From: Spongiibacter taiwanensis
Lineage (GTDB): Bacteria > Pseudomonadota > Gammaproteobacteria > Pseudomonadales > Spongiibacteraceae
Length of the DNA: 64,000 bases
Direction: 5' to 3'
NCBI RefSeq assembly: GCF_023702635.1
Contig: NZ_CP098455.1
Coordinates: 372,001 to 436,000, forward strand
Part shown: positions 18,510-28,265 of the stretch, piece by piece
How the letters are laid out: each line of letters opens with the position of its first letter
How positions within the stretch are numbered: position 1 is the stretch's first letter
Program-made: the position numbers and the translations under genes
The notes under the pieces: model-generated
Database searches by the model: none
What the model was told of the DNA's origin: nothing
What the model saw: only the letters and a program-made list of their open reading frames with translations

Positions 18510-19685
18510 CTATAACCTGCTTACTACGAGAATCGCAATATCGTCTGGGGGTTCATCCTGAGTAACCAGATTGAAAGCCCCCGCCAGTTCTGTTGAAGAA
18601 CGCTGCCCGGAGCCAAGTAAATCAAGCAAAGCCTGTTCTTTCTGCTCCAGGCTGTCTTGCTCCAGCACCTCTAATATACCATCGGAAAACAGGGTCAGCA
18701 CAGCCCCAGGGGGGAAGCTGATCATATGGTCGCTGAACTCCGCCTCTGAAAACAGGCCCACCGGCATATCGTGTTCTGGCAGAAATGCGGCCCGGCCCTC
18801 AGTGGCCATTACCGGCGCGGGCAAATGGCCAGCCACGGAATAGCTCAACTGCTGGCATTTGAGATCAAGGGCGCCAACACACATGGTCACATGCTTGCCG
18901 ATACCCATCTCAATCAGCTCGCGGTTGGCAATCGCCAGCATTTTGGCCGGCGAAAGGATCGCCGTGGAGCCCCGATGCAAGAAGTCACTGCGCTTGCGAG
19001 CGAAAAGGTTTTTCAGAAACACCGTTACGAAAGCCGAGCTGGCGCCATGGCCGGACACATCCGCAACAAAAAAGACCGCGTGATCGCCGCCCACCAGAAA
19101 ATAGTCGACGAAATCACCGCTCAGGTAGAGCGAAGGCAGAATAAAGTGGCAAAACTGATACCCGCCGATTTCTTTGGGGGTGTCGGGTAGTAGCAGTTGC
19201 TGAACGTGCTTGCCCGCTTGCTGGTCCTGCTGCAAATGCGTCAGGCTTTCCAGCAGCTCGCGGTTGGCGTTCTCCAATTTGGTCCGGTAGGCGAGGTTCT
19301 CCCGTTTCAGGTTACCTCGCTCCATGGCCCGGTCCATGGCGTGAGCCAGCACATCGCGGCTTTGTACCGGCAGCATGAGATAGTCGGTGGCGCCATGACG
19401 CAGCGCCGACACCACCGTTGCCGCACTCTCCCGGTGAGAGATCGCGATCAGCGGCAGCTCCCTGGGGTCTTCGGCCATTTCCGCCAGCATGGCAATACCA
19501 TCGCTGGCATCAATATCGATCATTACCATGTCGATATCGTCTTCCCGAAAGCCGGTCAGGGCCTCCTGGCGCCGAATCACAAGCAGCACTTCCACCCCCA
19601 AACTTTCCAGGGTGGCACGCAGATCAGCGTAATTGGTGACCGCCTGCCCAACCAGCAGCAAACGATGGCTTAAAGGGATGCTCAT
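18510..19685 (-). CDS. response regulator with PP2C (SpoIIE-type) phosphatase output, HsbR-like
   Basis: 391 residues. An N-terminal receiver domain (about 1-120) has the acceptor Asp in VMIDID, the Ser/Thr-like switch in LIAISHRES and the Lys/Pro-type end LMLPVQSRD. A coiled linker (about 130-165) follows, then a PP2C/SpoIIE domain with GDFVDYF, VADVSGHGASSAFVTV, LFSDGILEV and the C-terminal DDIAILVV metal motifs. It should dephosphorylate the STAS protein encoded 4 nt downstream when phosphorylated itself. P. aeruginosa HsbR also has a C-terminal HATPase kinase domain. That domain is absent here: the protein ends right after the PP2C domain. Confidence 0.88.
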   Translation of the reverse strand: MSIPLSHRLLLVGQAVTNYADLRATLESLGVEVLLVIRRQEALTGFREDDIDMVMIDIDASDGIAMLAEMAEDPRELPLIAISHRESAATVVSALRHGATDYLMLPVQSRDVLAHAMDRAMERGNLKRENLAYRTKLENANRELLESLTHLQQDQQAGKHVQQLLLPDTPKEIGGYQFCHFILPSLYLSGDFVDYFLVGGDHAVFFVADVSGHGASSAFVTVFLKNLFARKRSDFLHRGSTAILSPAKMLAIANRELIEMGIGKHVTMCVGALDLKCQQLSYSVAGHLPAPVMATEGRAAFLPEHDMPVGLFSEAEFSDHMISFPPGAVLTLFSDGILEVLEQDSLEQKEQALLDLLGSGQRSSTELAGAFNLVTQDEPPDDIAILVVSRL

Positions 19686-19815
19686 GTCGCCTTTTTACTC
19701 GCATCACCATCATCACACAAGCGCCAAAGCTGTGCAGGATTCACGGCGCACGAGGCAGGCAAATTGGCCACATTCATTGGCAGTTCATTTAACAGCCAGC
19801 ACATTGCGATTGACG

Positions 19816-20553
19816 TTAGAACTCCTCAAAGGACTCAAAATCTTCACCGCCAAAACTGTCTTCCATTTCGCCGTCATTGATCAGAAACTGCCGGCGCTGG
19901 AGGTAGGCATCCCGCAAGAAACCATAGCGATCACCGGAAATCAGTTCTTCCGAGCTGAGCAGTGAGGCACGCGTATCGACAATATCCAGCCCCTTCATAT
20001 AATAGCGCGCTCGTTCGGGGTCAATAGCCCCTTCCACCGAGGTAAAGCTGTCTACGGCCAGGCCGGTACCATCCCGCAGGGTGCTGGGGCCAAACAGGGG
20101 CAGCACCAGATAGGGGCCAGAGCCGACACCCCAAACGGCCAGGGTTTGCCCAAAATCTTCCGGCTCCCGCGGCAGGCCGATATGGCCAGCAACATCAAAC
20201 AGGCCAAGCACCCCAACGGTGGAATTGATAATAAACCGCGCCACATCGACCATCGCGTTTCTGGGTTTTCCCTGCAGCACATCGTTACCCATGCTCTGCA
20301 CTTCACCAATATTGTTGAAGAAGTTGCCGATGCTTTGTTCAACGCCATTGGGGGTCACATACTGGTAGCCTTTCGCCACCGGTTTGAGTACATACCGGTC
20401 GGCCACATCATTGAAGGCAAAAATCTTTCTATTCCAGCTTTCGAATGGATCTCTCGGGTCGGCGTCGTCATTCCCCAGCGCGGCGCTACACAACAATGCC
20501 ATCAGCACTGCTGTAAAAATGTGTTTAAGGTCTATCCGGCAATTCCCAGCCAT
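19816..20553 (-). CDS. mlaA: MlaA/VacJ outer-membrane lipid-asymmetry protein
   Basis: A component of the Mla pathway, which removes misplaced phospholipids from the outer leaflet of the outer membrane. 245 residues. The family core is clear: DPFESWNRKIFAFNDVADRY, IGNFFNNIGEV, a segment starting RFIINSTVGVLGLFDVA, and GPYLVLPLFGPSTLRDGTG. The tail is acidic and Phe/Glu-rich. An N-terminal signal sequence is present (FTAVLMALLCSAALG), but the only Cys does not sit in a good lipobox. It may therefore be cleaved by signal peptidase I rather than lipidated. The ATG has GGAGG upstream. No mlaBCDEF genes are in the window, and the neighbouring genes are unrelated. Confidence 0.92.
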   Translation of the reverse strand: MAGNCRIDLKHIFTAVLMALLCSAALGNDDADPRDPFESWNRKIFAFNDVADRYVLKPVAKGYQYVTPNGVEQSIGNFFNNIGEVQSMGNDVLQGKPRNAMVDVARFIINSTVGVLGLFDVAGHIGLPREPEDFGQTLAVWGVGSGPYLVLPLFGPSTLRDGTGLAVDSFTSVEGAIDPERARYYMKGLDIVDTRASLLSSEELISGDRYGFLRDAYLQRRQFLINDGEMEDSFGGEDFESFEEF

Positions 20554-20717
20554 TGTTCCTCCGCACCACCCTCGTTAATTCTCGGCCCGGCTTTCTTTTG
20601 TCTACTGTGAAGCCATCGCCATTCTCCAGCAGCAATCATACCCGATTGTTTGAACTTGGTTAGCGCTTTCTGTCAGCCACCCTGGCCCTAACTCCGCCCA
20701 CCGCTGGCATCTGCCCC

Positions 20718-21449
20718 TCAGATGAGGATATCCTGACTCAACCACTGATCTAGCAATTCATTGGCGAAGCCTCGCACGGCGCTGCTCGCCACACCCATTT
20801 CTGCTGCCAACAGATCGATGCAGGCATCGATCTCACCCGCATTTTCATCCAACAGTGCCAACAGACGGGCGGTCGCAGCGTTAATTTCGATAAAACCCAC
20901 TTCATCCTCGCGGTTTCGGTAGACCAGCAAGAAGGTGGGCTGCCCATCGGCCTCTTGGGGCTGAAATTCCGGGCCGATCCGGTGCACTGGAAATTGATAG
21001 GCGAGCGACCAGGCAAGGGGCGACACCTCAACCGCCGCGGGCAACTCGCCCTGCCCCCTCGGCCTGGCCGGCGGCAAGGTCTCCGTGCTGATATCCAGCG
21101 CCAACTCCACCCACTCGTAATGCGCCAGCTCGATCAAAAACGGTGGATCTGCTGCGGTGCCGTCTCGCTCACCATTGAGGTATTCCAAGAACTCCTCCGC
21201 AAGCTGGACAAAATAAGGACTGGCGCACTGATGACGGCGCATAAAATCTCTGACTAACGCCCTCCAGTTCTCGTCTGAGTGAAGCTTTCGCGTCACCGGA
21301 AAGGCAGTGCACAGAAAGCCATCTACGGTGTTAAAGAACAGATCCCGGTAAATATCGAGTCGCCGCCGCTCAATATCAGCCGGCCCCGGATTAGCCTCGG
21401 GGTCACGAACATGATCACTCAGCTGCTTTTGGAGTTGGGTCAGTTCCAT
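20718..21449 (-). CDS. BufC/HvfC-type DUF2063 partner protein
   Basis: A 243-residue soluble protein with the N-terminal DUF2063 region (ELTQLQKQLSDHVRDPE; RRLDIYRDLFFNTVDGFLCTAFP). This family is the recognition partner of DUF692/MNIO enzymes, which modify cysteine-containing peptides using multinuclear iron. Further pieces are ALVRDFMRRHQCASPYFVQL and a C-terminal winged-helix-like segment (AATARLLALLDENAGEIDAC). The start codon overlaps the stop of the DUF692 gene by one base, as expected for a BufB-BufC pair. Confidence 0.85.
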   Translation of the reverse strand: MELTQLQKQLSDHVRDPEANPGPADIERRRLDIYRDLFFNTVDGFLCTAFPVTRKLHSDENWRALVRDFMRRHQCASPYFVQLAEEFLEYLNGERDGTAADPPFLIELAHYEWVELALDISTETLPPARPRGQGELPAAVEVSPLAWSLAYQFPVHRIGPEFQPQEADGQPTFLLVYRNREDEVGFIEINAATARLLALLDENAGEIDACIDLLAAEMGVASSAVRGFANELLDQWLSQDILI

Positions 21450-22312
21450 TACGCGCTCACCTCGGCGGCCAAGACACGGGCCTGGGCGTGGCGAATGCGG
21501 CTCACTTCCGCGAGCAGATCGCTCATCGGCGGAAAATTAAAATCCCGCTCCAGCAGGGTCGGCAGCGGCCCAAACCGTTCATAACTGGCATCGAGAAGCG
21601 ACCAGACGGAATCGATCACTGGCGCGCCGTGAGTATCGATTCGCAGGTCTTCTGCCTCCTTGAAGTGGCCGGCAATGTGGCAATAGCGGATTCGCTCGGC
21701 GGGCAGCGCCGCGATAAATTCGTAAGGGTCATAGCGATGGTTAATGCTGTTGACGTGCACATTGTTAACGTCGAGCAGCAAATCACAGTCGGCGCGCTCG
21801 ACCACCGCGCAAATAAACTCACTCTCGCTCATTTCCTGCCCCGGGGCCGCGTAGTAAGAAGCATTTTCCAGCAGGATGCGCCGCCCGAGAATATCCTGGG
21901 TCTGGCGTACCCGCTCAGCGACATGGGCCACGGCTGCGTCGGTAAACGGAATTGGCATGAGGTCGTACAGATGGCCCTCATCAGCGCAGTAGGTCAAATG
22001 CTCAGAATAGAGCACGCAGTCGAAATCCCGCATAAATCCGGCGACCGCGTTGATCAGGTCGGTATCCAGAGGAGCAAAACCGCCGATATTCAGCGACAGG
22101 CCATGTAAGTAGACCGGGAAGCGCTCCGCACAACGACGAAAGGCCTTGCCCAGTCGCCCGCCAATATGCAGCCAGTTCTCCGGGGCGACCTCAAAAAAAT
22201 CGATGTCATCCGCTGACAACCGCGCAAAGTCGTCGAGCAAGCCCCGCCGCAGCCCCAAGCCCGCAAGAGCGGTGGTTGCACTGGCCGCGCCATCGTTACG
22301 TTGCATGGTCAT
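21449..22312 (-). CDS. BufB/HvfB-type MNIO enzyme (DUF692)
   Basis: A 287-residue TIM-barrel enzyme of the multinuclear non-heme iron-dependent oxidative (MNIO, DUF692) family, which installs modifications on Cys residues of small precursor peptides. Metal-site segments are visible: DFFEVAPENWLHIGG, YSEHLTYCADEGHLYD, LLENASYYA, LLLDVNNVHVNSINH, RYCHIAGH, DTHGAPVIDSVW and the final LLERDFNFP. The BufC-type partner follows with a one-base overlap. I searched the 160 bp upstream (to hrpA) and the gap after the partner gene for a short secreted Cys-rich precursor and found none. The substrate must be encoded elsewhere, if present. ATG at 22312; a second ATG lies two codons in. Confidence 0.9.
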   Translation of the reverse strand: MTMQRNDGAASATTALAGLGLRRGLLDDFARLSADDIDFFEVAPENWLHIGGRLGKAFRRCAERFPVYLHGLSLNIGGFAPLDTDLINAVAGFMRDFDCVLYSEHLTYCADEGHLYDLMPIPFTDAAVAHVAERVRQTQDILGRRILLENASYYAAPGQEMSESEFICAVVERADCDLLLDVNNVHVNSINHRYDPYEFIAALPAERIRYCHIAGHFKEAEDLRIDTHGAPVIDSVWSLLDASYERFGPLPTLLERDFNFPPMSDLLAEVSRIRHAQARVLAAEVSA

Positions 22313-22472
22313 TCATTCTCCGGCATTGATGATTGGGTCTTCTTGCCTACGGTGCTCGACTGCCAGCCGATGCCACCGCGCCCCTCCCTCACAGACGGCT
22401 CAAACCGGCCGATGTTACATTCGCCACACCTTTGCTGATGGCAACAAGTTCATTGAGGGGCCAGCTGCCGCA

Positions 22473-25400
22473 TCAACTGAGTGCCGGAACAAGCGCTTTC
22501 CAGGCTTGCTTTAGGCGCTTTTCCGACACCGGGAAGGCCGTGCCCAACTGCTGCGCAAACAACGATACCCGAAATTCCTCCAGCATCCAGCGATAGTCTC
22601 TCAAGGCTGGAATGTTCAGGGCATCGGGGTTTTTCGCCAAGGTACTATCCAGCTGTTCCTGCAACGGTGCCAATGTGAGCGTGCACTGGCGATCGCGCTG
22701 ATAATTCCCCTCCAACTTGTCCAATCGCTGGCCGATGGCCTTTAGATAGCGAGGATACTGTTGCAGCTCTGCCAAGCCCAAGTCGATGATGAAATCGACG
22801 GTAAATAGCCTGGCCAGCTGGCCACGAATATCATTTACCGACTGCACCAAGGCCAGATTATTGAGCTTTTTCAGCCGCCGACTCAGGTCACTGAACTGGG
22901 ACAGAATATCGCTCAACAGCGCACCATAGCGCTCTGCCGTCGGTATATATTCAGCCCGCCCCCGCTCCCAAACAGTCTCAAACTCGGCCTCGGTGCGGGG
23001 CAGAGAGTCCTGGTTCACCTGGAAGGCCTCGGCAACGGCGGCTAGCAAGGCATCCTCTGTCCAGCGGCGCCGGTCCTGCTGACAGGCGGCAAACTGTAAC
23101 TGCTGGGTATTATCACTGAACAGGTTTTTGCGCAGCATCTTGACCTGCTGTCCCAAGCGCAACATCAGTAACCGCTGCACGCCGACTTTGCTCTGCCGGG
23201 CTGCTTGATCGGCTGATTCCGCCAGCACCAGCTCAACCTTACCGCCCTCGGCCCGAAGGCAGGGGTAAGCGGTGAGAGTTGCCCCGCCCTGGCGGAAGCG
23301 GTGCTCCGCAGGCAAATCGCCAAAATCCCAACTGTCGACTTCCCGCGAGGCAAAGCCATTACCGGTTTCCTGGGCAATACTGGCCTGTACACGATGGCTC
23401 AATTTGCGCCGCAGCGCCGCCAAATCCCGGCTTTCAGCCAGCGCCCGGCCTGCATCATCCAGCACCCGAATATTCATTCGATAATAGTCATCAACTTGCT
23501 GCTCGGACCAGGCTTGCAGATCAATGTCCACGGAGGCGAGCCCTTTGAGCTGCACCGCCAGTGCTTCCATCAGCGGGGTTTCGCTAGGCTGCAAACGCGC
23601 CAACGCCCGATCCACATAATCCGGCACCGGTACCAACTGCTTGCGCTGAGCCTTGGGTAGCGCCTTGACCAAGGCAATGCATTTTTCGCGCAGCAAGCCC
23701 GGCACCAGCCAATCGAGTCGCGCACCAGCGACTTTGTCCAGCAGCGCCAGCGGAAGCAAAACCGTTACGCCGTCTGCGGGATGGCCGGGCTCGAAGTGAT
23801 ACTTCAAGGGTAACCAATGACCGGCCCAATGCAGTGAATCCGGAAATTGGGTCTCCGCCGCGTCGAGGTCGGCAATGCGCATGGCATCACCGCGACTGAG
23901 CTGCAACGCCTTGTCGCCAGCCTGTTTGTTAAGCCAGCTGTGCAGATGCCGGTCAGAAATCACCGAATCGGGCAAACGCTCGTCGTAGAAACGGAACAGC
24001 TCTTCGTCAGAGGCAAGGATATCCCGCCGCCGGGTTTTGTCCTCGAGGCCGGCGATCTCTTCAATCAAGGCCTTATTGTGGCGAAAGAAATCGGCTTTAC
24101 CGCGGTACCGCCCTTCCACCAGCGCCTGACGAATGAAAATCTCCCTGCTCTCCTGGGGATTGATCGGGCCGTAACCTACCCGCTGTTTATCTCGCAGCAG
24201 CAAGCCAAATAACAGGGTTTGCTCAAAGGCCACCACGCGACCGGTTTTGGCCTGATAGTGGGGCTCGTAGTAACGACGCTTCAGCAAATCGTCATTAATC
24301 CCCAATACCCAGTCAGGCTCGATGCGGGCAACACAGCGCGCGAACAGCTGGCTGGTTTCGGCCAGCTCCGCCGCCACAATCCACTTTGGCTTTTTCTTAG
24401 CCAGTGCCGAGCCGGGGAAAATGCGCAGTTTACGGTTGCGGGCACCAAGGTAGTCACGCTCCTCGGTTTTAAAGGCTATCTGGCTCAAAAAGCCGGGCAG
24501 CAAGGCCTGATGCAATCGGTTGTAGTCCGCGGGCTCCTTATTGAGGGTCAGTTTCAACTGCCGGCACAACAGCATCAGTTGATGGTGAACCTCGCGCCAC
24601 TCGCGCATCCGGGTCCAGGACAAAAACTCCTTCTGGCACAGCTTGCGCCACTGATTGCTCGATAGCGCCTGACGCTGTTCCTCGGCGTAATCCCAGAGCG
24701 ACAAAAAGGCCAGAAAGTCGGAATCTTCATCGCGAAAACGGCGATGCTTTTCATCCGCGGCCTGTTGCTTGTCCGCAGGCCGTTCGCGTGGGTCCTGGAT
24801 ACTAAGCGCACTGGCGATGATTAACATTTCCCGCAGGCAGCCTTTCTCTGCCGCTGCCAACAACAGACGGCCGATCCGCGGATCGACCGGCAACTGCGCC
24901 AGGCGTTTACCCAGCGGGTTCAACCGTCGACCGGACACGGCCGCCAGTTCCTGCAGCAAGCCGTAGCCATCGTTCACCTGACGCCGGTCCGGGGGATCGA
25001 TAAAGGGAAATTTTTCGATATCCCCAAGACCAAGCTGCAACATTTGCAGAATGACCGCCGCCAGATTAGTGCGCTGAATTTCTGGGTCGGTAAAGGCCGG
25101 TCGCCGCTGAAAGTCCTCCTCGCTATACAGGCGGTAAGCAATGCCGGGCGCAAGGCGACCACAACGTCCCGCGCGCTGATTGGCGCTGGCCTGGGAGACC
25201 GGTTCGATAGGCAGTCTCTGCACCTTGCTGCGCACGCTGTAGCGACTTATCCGGGCGGTACCTGCATCAATCACAAAGTGTATTCCGGGAACTGTCAGCG
25301 AGGTTTCCGCCACGTTGGTGGCCAGCACGACCCGCCAGCCGCGGCGGCCGCCCAGATCAAAAATCCGCTGCTGTTCTGCGTTGCTCAGGCGGGCATAGAG

Positions 25401-26363
25401 CGGCAGGACTTCCAAATTGGGAATGGTGCAATGGCGAAGGTGCCGGTGAACCTCGCGGATTTCCCGCTCACCGCTAAGAAACACCAATACATCACCCCGG
25501 CGGGATGCGCCCTCTTCAACCAACTCCTCCAGGGCAGACTCGATTGCCGCCGGCACATCATTGCCCGTCTCGGATTCTTCCATCGGCCGATAGCGGTATT
25601 CCACCGGGAAACTGCGGCCACTGACCTCAACCACCGGCGCCTGATCAAAATGGGCGGCAAAGCGGTCCACATCAATTGTGGCGGACGTGATGATCAGTTT
25701 GAGATCCGGCCGACGCGGCAGCAGGGTTTTGAGATAACCCAGCAAGAAGTCGATATTGAGACTGCGTTCGTGGGCCTCATCAATAATCAGCGTGTCGTAC
25801 TGGTACAACAGTCGATCGTGGTTAATGGCGGCCAGGAGTACCCCGTCGGTCATCACTTTGATATGACTGAGAGGGCCACTCACATCTTGAAAACGCACCT
25901 GGTACCCCACCCCCTCCCCAAGGGGCGTATTTAGCTCTTCAGCCAGGCGCTGGGCCACCGTGCGCGCCGCCAGCCGCCGGGGTTGGGTGTGGCCAATCAT
26001 CCCTGCGACCCCACGCCCTAATTCCAGGCAGATTTTAGGAATCTGCGTGGTTTTGCCCGAGCCGGTCTCACCGGCAATAATGACCACCTGATGATCGCGA
26101 ATAGCCTCGCGCAGGTCGGCTACCCGTTCGCTGACCGGGAGTTGAGGCGGGTAACTCACCCGGGGCAGGGCCTCAAGACGTTCGCGGCGGCGCGCTATCG
26201 ACGCATCGATACGCTGGCGAATGTCGGCGAGTCGCCCGCCCGCCACTTCGGTGACAAGGTCACGCTCGCTGAGCTGTCGCAAACGGCGCCGCAAGCCGGG
26301 CTGATCTGCCAGGTAGCAATCTGCAAGTGCGTCGAAGTAGGGCTGTAGAGATGCCTCAGGCAT
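22473..26363 (-). CDS. hrpA: ATP-dependent RNA helicase HrpA
   Basis: A large DEAH-box RNA helicase of 1296 residues, normal for HrpA; in E. coli it resolves stalled ribosomes. Motifs in order: GETGSGKTTQIPK (motif I), TQPRRLAARTVAQR (Ia), IIDEAHERSLNIDFLLG (DEAH box), TSATID (III), ATNVAETSLTVPGI (V) and QRAGRCGRLAPGIAYRL (VI). The helicase-associated domain and a very long C-terminal HrpA-specific region fill the rest. The start at 26363 is preceded by a short intergenic region after the fadD terminator, so hrpA probably has its own promoter. The DUF692 gene lies 160 nt downstream on the same strand. Confidence 0.96.
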   Translation of the reverse strand: MPEASLQPYFDALADCYLADQPGLRRRLRQLSERDLVTEVAGGRLADIRQRIDASIARRRERLEALPRVSYPPQLPVSERVADLREAIRDHQVVIIAGETGSGKTTQIPKICLELGRGVAGMIGHTQPRRLAARTVAQRLAEELNTPLGEGVGYQVRFQDVSGPLSHIKVMTDGVLLAAINHDRLLYQYDTLIIDEAHERSLNIDFLLGYLKTLLPRRPDLKLIITSATIDVDRFAAHFDQAPVVEVSGRSFPVEYRYRPMEESETGNDVPAAIESALEELVEEGASRRGDVLVFLSGEREIREVHRHLRHCTIPNLEVLPLYARLSNAEQQRIFDLGGRRGWRVVLATNVAETSLTVPGIHFVIDAGTARISRYSVRSKVQRLPIEPVSQASANQRAGRCGRLAPGIAYRLYSEEDFQRRPAFTDPEIQRTNLAAVILQMLQLGLGDIEKFPFIDPPDRRQVNDGYGLLQELAAVSGRRLNPLGKRLAQLPVDPRIGRLLLAAAEKGCLREMLIIASALSIQDPRERPADKQQAADEKHRRFRDEDSDFLAFLSLWDYAEEQRQALSSNQWRKLCQKEFLSWTRMREWREVHHQLMLLCRQLKLTLNKEPADYNRLHQALLPGFLSQIAFKTEERDYLGARNRKLRIFPGSALAKKKPKWIVAAELAETSQLFARCVARIEPDWVLGINDDLLKRRYYEPHYQAKTGRVVAFEQTLLFGLLLRDKQRVGYGPINPQESREIFIRQALVEGRYRGKADFFRHNKALIEEIAGLEDKTRRRDILASDEELFRFYDERLPDSVISDRHLHSWLNKQAGDKALQLSRGDAMRIADLDAAETQFPDSLHWAGHWLPLKYHFEPGHPADGVTVLLPLALLDKVAGARLDWLVPGLLREKCIALVKALPKAQRKQLVPVPDYVDRALARLQPSETPLMEALAVQLKGLASVDIDLQAWSEQQVDDYYRMNIRVLDDAGRALAESRDLAALRRKLSHRVQASIAQETGNGFASREVDSWDFGDLPAEHRFRQGGATLTAYPCLRAEGGKVELVLAESADQAARQSKVGVQRLLMLRLGQQVKMLRKNLFSDNTQQLQFAACQQDRRRWTEDALLAAVAEAFQVNQDSLPRTEAEFETVWERGRAEYIPTAERYGALLSDILSQFSDLSRRLKKLNNLALVQSVNDIRGQLARLFTVDFIIDLGLAELQQYPRYLKAIGQRLDKLEGNYQRDRQCTLTLAPLQEQLDSTLAKNPDALNIPALRDYRWMLEEFRVSLFAQQLGTAFPVSEKRLKQAWKALVPALS

Positions 26364-26404
26364 AGGACTCGCTGTGGTAACCCGGACTCACCGGGGAAAC
26401 GGGC

Positions 26405-26430
26405 AAAAAAAAGGCGCCGATTGGCGCCTT
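26405..26430 (-). terminator. intrinsic terminator of fadD
   Basis: On the minus strand, the stem GGCGCC / GGCGCC with loop AATC is followed by eight T residues and sits 15 nt after the fadD stop. It separates fadD from hrpA, which is transcribed in the same direction. Confidence 0.88.
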
Positions 26431-26444
26431 TGTTGAGAGAGTTC

Positions 26445-28145
26445 TCAGCTGGCCTTCTTGGCCAACTCCTCATCTCGCAAATGACGCCGCAGCACTTTGC
26501 CAACATTGGTTTTGGGCAACTCGTCCCGCACCTCAATGTAGCGGGGCATTTTATAGCCGGTGAGGCGCTCACGCAAAAAGGCTTTCAGCTCCTCTTTGTC
26601 AATGTCGCCCTGCTTGGCCGCCACAAATATTTTCACCGCCTCGCCCGACTTCTCATCGGGCACGCCAATGGCGGCGCACTCACGGATATTGGGGTGAGAG
26701 CTGAGCACGTCTTCAATTTCGTTGGGGTATACATTGAAGCCCGACACCAGAATCATGTCTTTCATCCGGTCGACGATGCGCATGTACCCATCATCCCGAA
26801 CGATGGCGACGTCCCCCGTGTGAAGCCAGCCGCTGCGAATGGTCTTTTCGGTTTCGTCCGGACGTTGCCAGTAGCCCATCATTACCTGGGGACCGCGAAC
26901 GCAGAGTTCGCCGCGTTCGTCGATGCCACAATCTTCACCATTTTCGGCAATGATCCTAATTTCGGTCCCCGGCAATGGCAGGCCGATGGTACCGACCTGA
27001 TTGGCACCGCCCGGGTTAATCGACACCACCGGCGAGGTCTCAGTCAGGCCATAACCTTCGTAAACTTGGGTGCCGGTCATTTCCTCCCAGGTTTTGGCGG
27101 CGCCCGCCGTCAGGGCCATACCGCCAGACAGCGTCACTTTTACCCGGGAAAAATCCAGACTGGCAAACTCGGGGTGGTTGCACAAGGCCACAAACAGGGT
27201 GTTTATGCCGCTCATCCCGGTCCAGGGCCAGCGTTTCATTTCTTTAATTACGCTGTCCAGGTCGCGGGGATTGGGGATAAGAACGGAATGGTTGCCCTGC
27301 ATCATCACAACAAACGAAAGCATGAAAGAGTAAATGTGATACAGCGGCAACGGCGCCAAAAACAACTCCTGGGTGGGCTTGAGGCCGTAGCTTTCAAACA
27401 ACTCCTTGCTCTGGAGCACATTGGCAATCAGGTTGCCGTGACTGATCATTGCTCCCTTGGAGACACCCGTCGTGCCGCCGGTGTACTGCAGCAGTGCCAG
27501 GTCTTCCTGAGCATAGTCAGCCGCCTCGAACTTACCACTGCGACCTTTGGCAAGGGCCTGACGAAACCCCAGGGCGTTGGCAAAACTGACTTTGGGCACC
27601 ATTTTCTTAACGTGTTTCACCACGTTATTGATCAGTAACCGCTTCACCGACGCGTGCAGATCGGCAATCTCGGTGACGATGACCGTTTTCACGCCGGTGC
27701 GGGGCACCACCGCTGCCGCCACTTCCGCAATATTGGCCAGCACCACCATGGCCTTGGCACCGGAGTCATTCAATTGATGCTCCAGCTCTCGCTCACTGTA
27801 GAGGGGGTTGGTGTTCACCACGACCATTCCAGCCCGGATAGCGCCAAACAGCACTACCGGATATTGCAGGATATTGGGTAGTTGAATGGCGATTCGGTCG
27901 CCCTTTTTCAGACCCAGCTCCTGCTGCAGGAAGCAGGCAAATTGGGCAGACAGGGTATCCAGATTCTGATAACTGAGAGTCTGGCCCATGCAACTGGTAG
28001 CCGGACTCGCTTTGGCTCTGTCAACACAGTGCTGGAACATCTGCGCGAGATTGTCGAACTGACTGGTGTCGACACTATTGGACACTCCGGCCCGGTTCTG
28101 CCCTTCCCTAATGGCCTTGGCAACGGCCTCACGCTTATCTGACAA
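26445..28145 (-). CDS. fadD: long-chain fatty acid--CoA ligase
   Basis: Activates long-chain fatty acids to acyl-CoA for beta-oxidation or lipid synthesis, at the inner membrane. 566 residues, close to FadD of E. coli and Pseudomonas. Adenylate-forming motifs: LLQYTGGTTGVSKGAM (P-loop), YEGYGLTETSPVV, GWLHTGDVA, the FadD signature DRMKDMILVSGFNVYPNEIE, and the catalytic Lys near the C-terminus in LPKTNVGKVLRR. The start is a TTG at 28145, seven bases after GGAGG; no ATG fits the conserved N-terminus. A TTGACA lies in the 120 bp upstream, but its -10 is weak. Confidence 0.94.
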   Translation of the reverse strand: MSDKREAVAKAIREGQNRAGVSNSVDTSQFDNLAQMFQHCVDRAKASPATSCMGQTLSYQNLDTLSAQFACFLQQELGLKKGDRIAIQLPNILQYPVVLFGAIRAGMVVVNTNPLYSERELEHQLNDSGAKAMVVLANIAEVAAAVVPRTGVKTVIVTEIADLHASVKRLLINNVVKHVKKMVPKVSFANALGFRQALAKGRSGKFEAADYAQEDLALLQYTGGTTGVSKGAMISHGNLIANVLQSKELFESYGLKPTQELFLAPLPLYHIYSFMLSFVVMMQGNHSVLIPNPRDLDSVIKEMKRWPWTGMSGINTLFVALCNHPEFASLDFSRVKVTLSGGMALTAGAAKTWEEMTGTQVYEGYGLTETSPVVSINPGGANQVGTIGLPLPGTEIRIIAENGEDCGIDERGELCVRGPQVMMGYWQRPDETEKTIRSGWLHTGDVAIVRDDGYMRIVDRMKDMILVSGFNVYPNEIEDVLSSHPNIRECAAIGVPDEKSGEAVKIFVAAKQGDIDKEELKAFLRERLTGYKMPRYIEVRDELPKTNVGKVLRRHLRDEELAKKAS

Positions 28146-28265
28146 AACTCGCCCTCCACAAGATTATTTTTATTGCCAGAGAGCCCAATAAATTATCGGC
28201 CCATACACTGGCAGCTGAGCAATACCGGCAAGCTATCGGCTTTTGTGTTCACTGTCAACACTGAG

